Positions 63,216-64,000 of a stretch of DNA of 64,000 bases are shown in pieces. Under the pieces are notes generated by a model. The model worked only from the letters and a program-made list of their open reading frames with translations, was not told the DNA's origin and ran no database searches. Location of the stretch: positions 179,505 to 243,504 of the forward strand of contig CACYQO010000004.1 of the NCBI GenBank assembly GCA_902776545.1, read 5' to 3'. The stretch's first letter is position 1; each line of letters begins with the position of its first letter. A program made the translations under genes and the position numbers. This DNA is from an uncultured Prevotellaceae bacterium (GTDB lineage Bacteria > Bacteroidota > Bacteroidia > Bacteroidales > Bacteroidaceae).

Positions 63216-63529
63216 ATGCCGTACTTCTCGAAAAGCGCTTTTTCACGTATCTCATCCCATGAGAACGGCTCCTTAGGTTTCCCCAATATACCCCCCATTT
63301 TAAAGAACCCGTCAGGATCATTTTTAAGGGCCTCCAGTCGTTCTATCAGCTTTCGTGTCTCCTGTTTCTTCATCTCCTTAGATTCCACCTCTTCTGCATA
63401 TTCAATCATGGCTTTTTTCAGGACATTCTCCATCCAACTCATCATGTCCCGATCTGCTGCGAAATGAGGTTTAATCCTATTCATCACAGCATCATCCATT
63501 TTTACTTCTATCGTACACATAGCCTTCAA
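63212..63529 (-). CDS. Antitoxin of the PIN toxin pair
   Basis: A 105-residue protein. The N-terminal part (IEVKMDDAVMNRIKP) fits a small DNA-binding/ribbon-helix-like domain; the C-terminal tail (PDGFFKMGGILGKPKE; FSWDEIREKALFEKYG) would wrap the toxin. Upstream lie a promoter and the repeat palindrome, a candidate self-repression site. Confidence 0.82.
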   Translation of the reverse strand: MKAMCTIEVKMDDAVMNRIKPHFAADRDMMSWMENVLKKAMIEYAEEVESKEMKKQETRKLIERLEALKNDPDGFFKMGGILGKPKEPFSWDEIREKALFEKYGI

Positions 63530-63548
63530 TCTTTAACCTTTCTGGCTG

Positions 63549-63578
63549 CAAAGATACACATTTTTTCCGAATCCACAA
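63549..63578 (-). promoter_or_regulatory. Promoter of the PIN toxin-antitoxin operon
   Basis: Minus-strand -7 TATCTTTG (63549-63556) and TTG (63576-63578) 19 bases upstream, the latter inside repeat copy D. Confidence 0.7.
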
Positions 63579-63620
63579 TTTATTTGTGGAAAAATTATGG
63601 TAATTATGCAGATTCGTTTC
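63567..63620 (+). repeat. Repeat copy D
   Basis: Near-identical to copy A: hairpin TCCACAA/TTGTGGA (63572-63578, 63584-63590), then AAAATTATGGTAATTATGCA and ATTCGTTTC. The palindrome covers the -33 box of the antitoxin promoter. Confidence 0.85.
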
Positions 63621-64000
63621 CTACCTGCATCTTCCTTTTATTTCGTCTGTAAACCACCATATGAACGTAACCCCGATTTTACGGGCATTACCGCTAACAT
63701 GATTTTTGAAAAAATTTATCTGATTGTACTTTGTGTCACTTGATAGTATCAAGCGACCTTTTTCTCCTGCTTTTTTCCAGGTGTATAATAATGGGAAATC
63801 TAAATGTGATTTTCTCGTTTTGTCGGGAGATAAATGGCGAGAAAAAAATTTTGCTTAGTGACAAATCCGCGTAAGAAGCTGAAATACAGAATGTTTACGG
63901 GAGCCGAATCCTAAAATGATAAATGCAGACGTAAATGTCATCCCGGAGAAAGGGCTCAAATGAAAGTAAAGACATGTGGTTAAAAGTAAACCAAAAAAGT
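63621..64000. other. Window end, no supported gene
   Basis: A terminator-like hairpin GTCACTTGATA/TATCAAGCGAC (63735-63745, 63747-63757; one mismatch) followed by CTTTTTCTCC is the only clear signal. From 63834 short open pieces occur in all three plus-strand frames (starting MARKKFCLVTNPRKK; INADVNVIPEKG; KDMWLKVNQ), which could be one small gene broken by frameshifts, but this is weak. Confidence 0.45.

Overview
The window looks like chromosomal DNA of a Bacteroidales bacterium, most probably Prevotella in the broad sense. The signs are: promoters of the Bacteroidota type (-7 box TAnnTTTG, -33 box TTTG about 19-22 bases upstream) in front of many genes, start codons without Shine-Dalgarno sites, periplasmic beta-propeller/AraC regulators, a TonB-dependent receptor with an N-terminal carboxypeptidase-regulatory-like domain, a DUF5103 type IX secretion plug protein, a DUF2723 giant membrane protein, and a methylmalonyl-CoA/succinate-propionate gene set. 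No rRNA, integrase, insertion sequence or CRISPR array was seen. There is one tRNA (Arg, ACG).

Layout. 0-9.4 kb: a cut-off MscS channel, then Kdo synthesis (kdsA, kdsD), a giant propeller regulator whose kinase parts are lost, a phospholipase-D synthase and an acyltransferase. 9.4-20 kb: TPR protein and substrate-binding lipoprotein, radA, queC, pgk, T9SS plug protein, a propeller-HTH regulator. 20-24 kb: an intergenic region with palindromes and tRNA-Arg, then an AraC regulator with dapA and the SPFH/NfeD pair. 24-31.4 kb: TonB receptor, LruC-type lipoprotein, and the methylmalonyl-CoA epimerase/carboxyltransferase operon, including a 44-residue subunit gene. 31.5-40.2 kb: LacI regulator and a six-gene minus-strand operon for inositol phospholipid synthesis, then a DUF2807 lipoprotein and a PAS histidine kinase. 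40.3-53.7 kb: rRNA methyltransferase, DPP-IV-like peptidase, purD, membrane proteins, DUF2723 protein, polysaccharide deacetylase, GH3 glucosidase, a small protein. 53.7-59.9 kb: methylmalonyl-CoA mutase (mutA, mutB) followed by two tandem FAD reductases. 59.9-64 kb: an AT-rich accessory end with an ATPase/TOPRIM-like pair between direct repeats, an orphan antitoxin and a PIN-domain toxin-antitoxin pair.

The genes together describe an anaerobic fermenter: methylmalonyl-CoA mutase, epimerase and biotin-dependent decarboxylase parts link succinyl-CoA and propionyl-CoA, GH3 and TonB functions take up plant glycans, and several operons build the envelope (Kdo, cardiolipin, phosphatidylinositol, glycan modification).

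The two strongest unusual signals are: (1) a compact two-gene ATPase plus TOPRIM-like module flanked by a 26-bp perfect direct repeat, a candidate undescribed defence cassette; and (2) a window-wide set of short tandem-repeat words, such as GTGAAAAGT and CGTAAAT, that sit at gene ends in sense orientation, often supply the stop or start codon, and also occur in frame inside at least eight otherwise conserved proteins.
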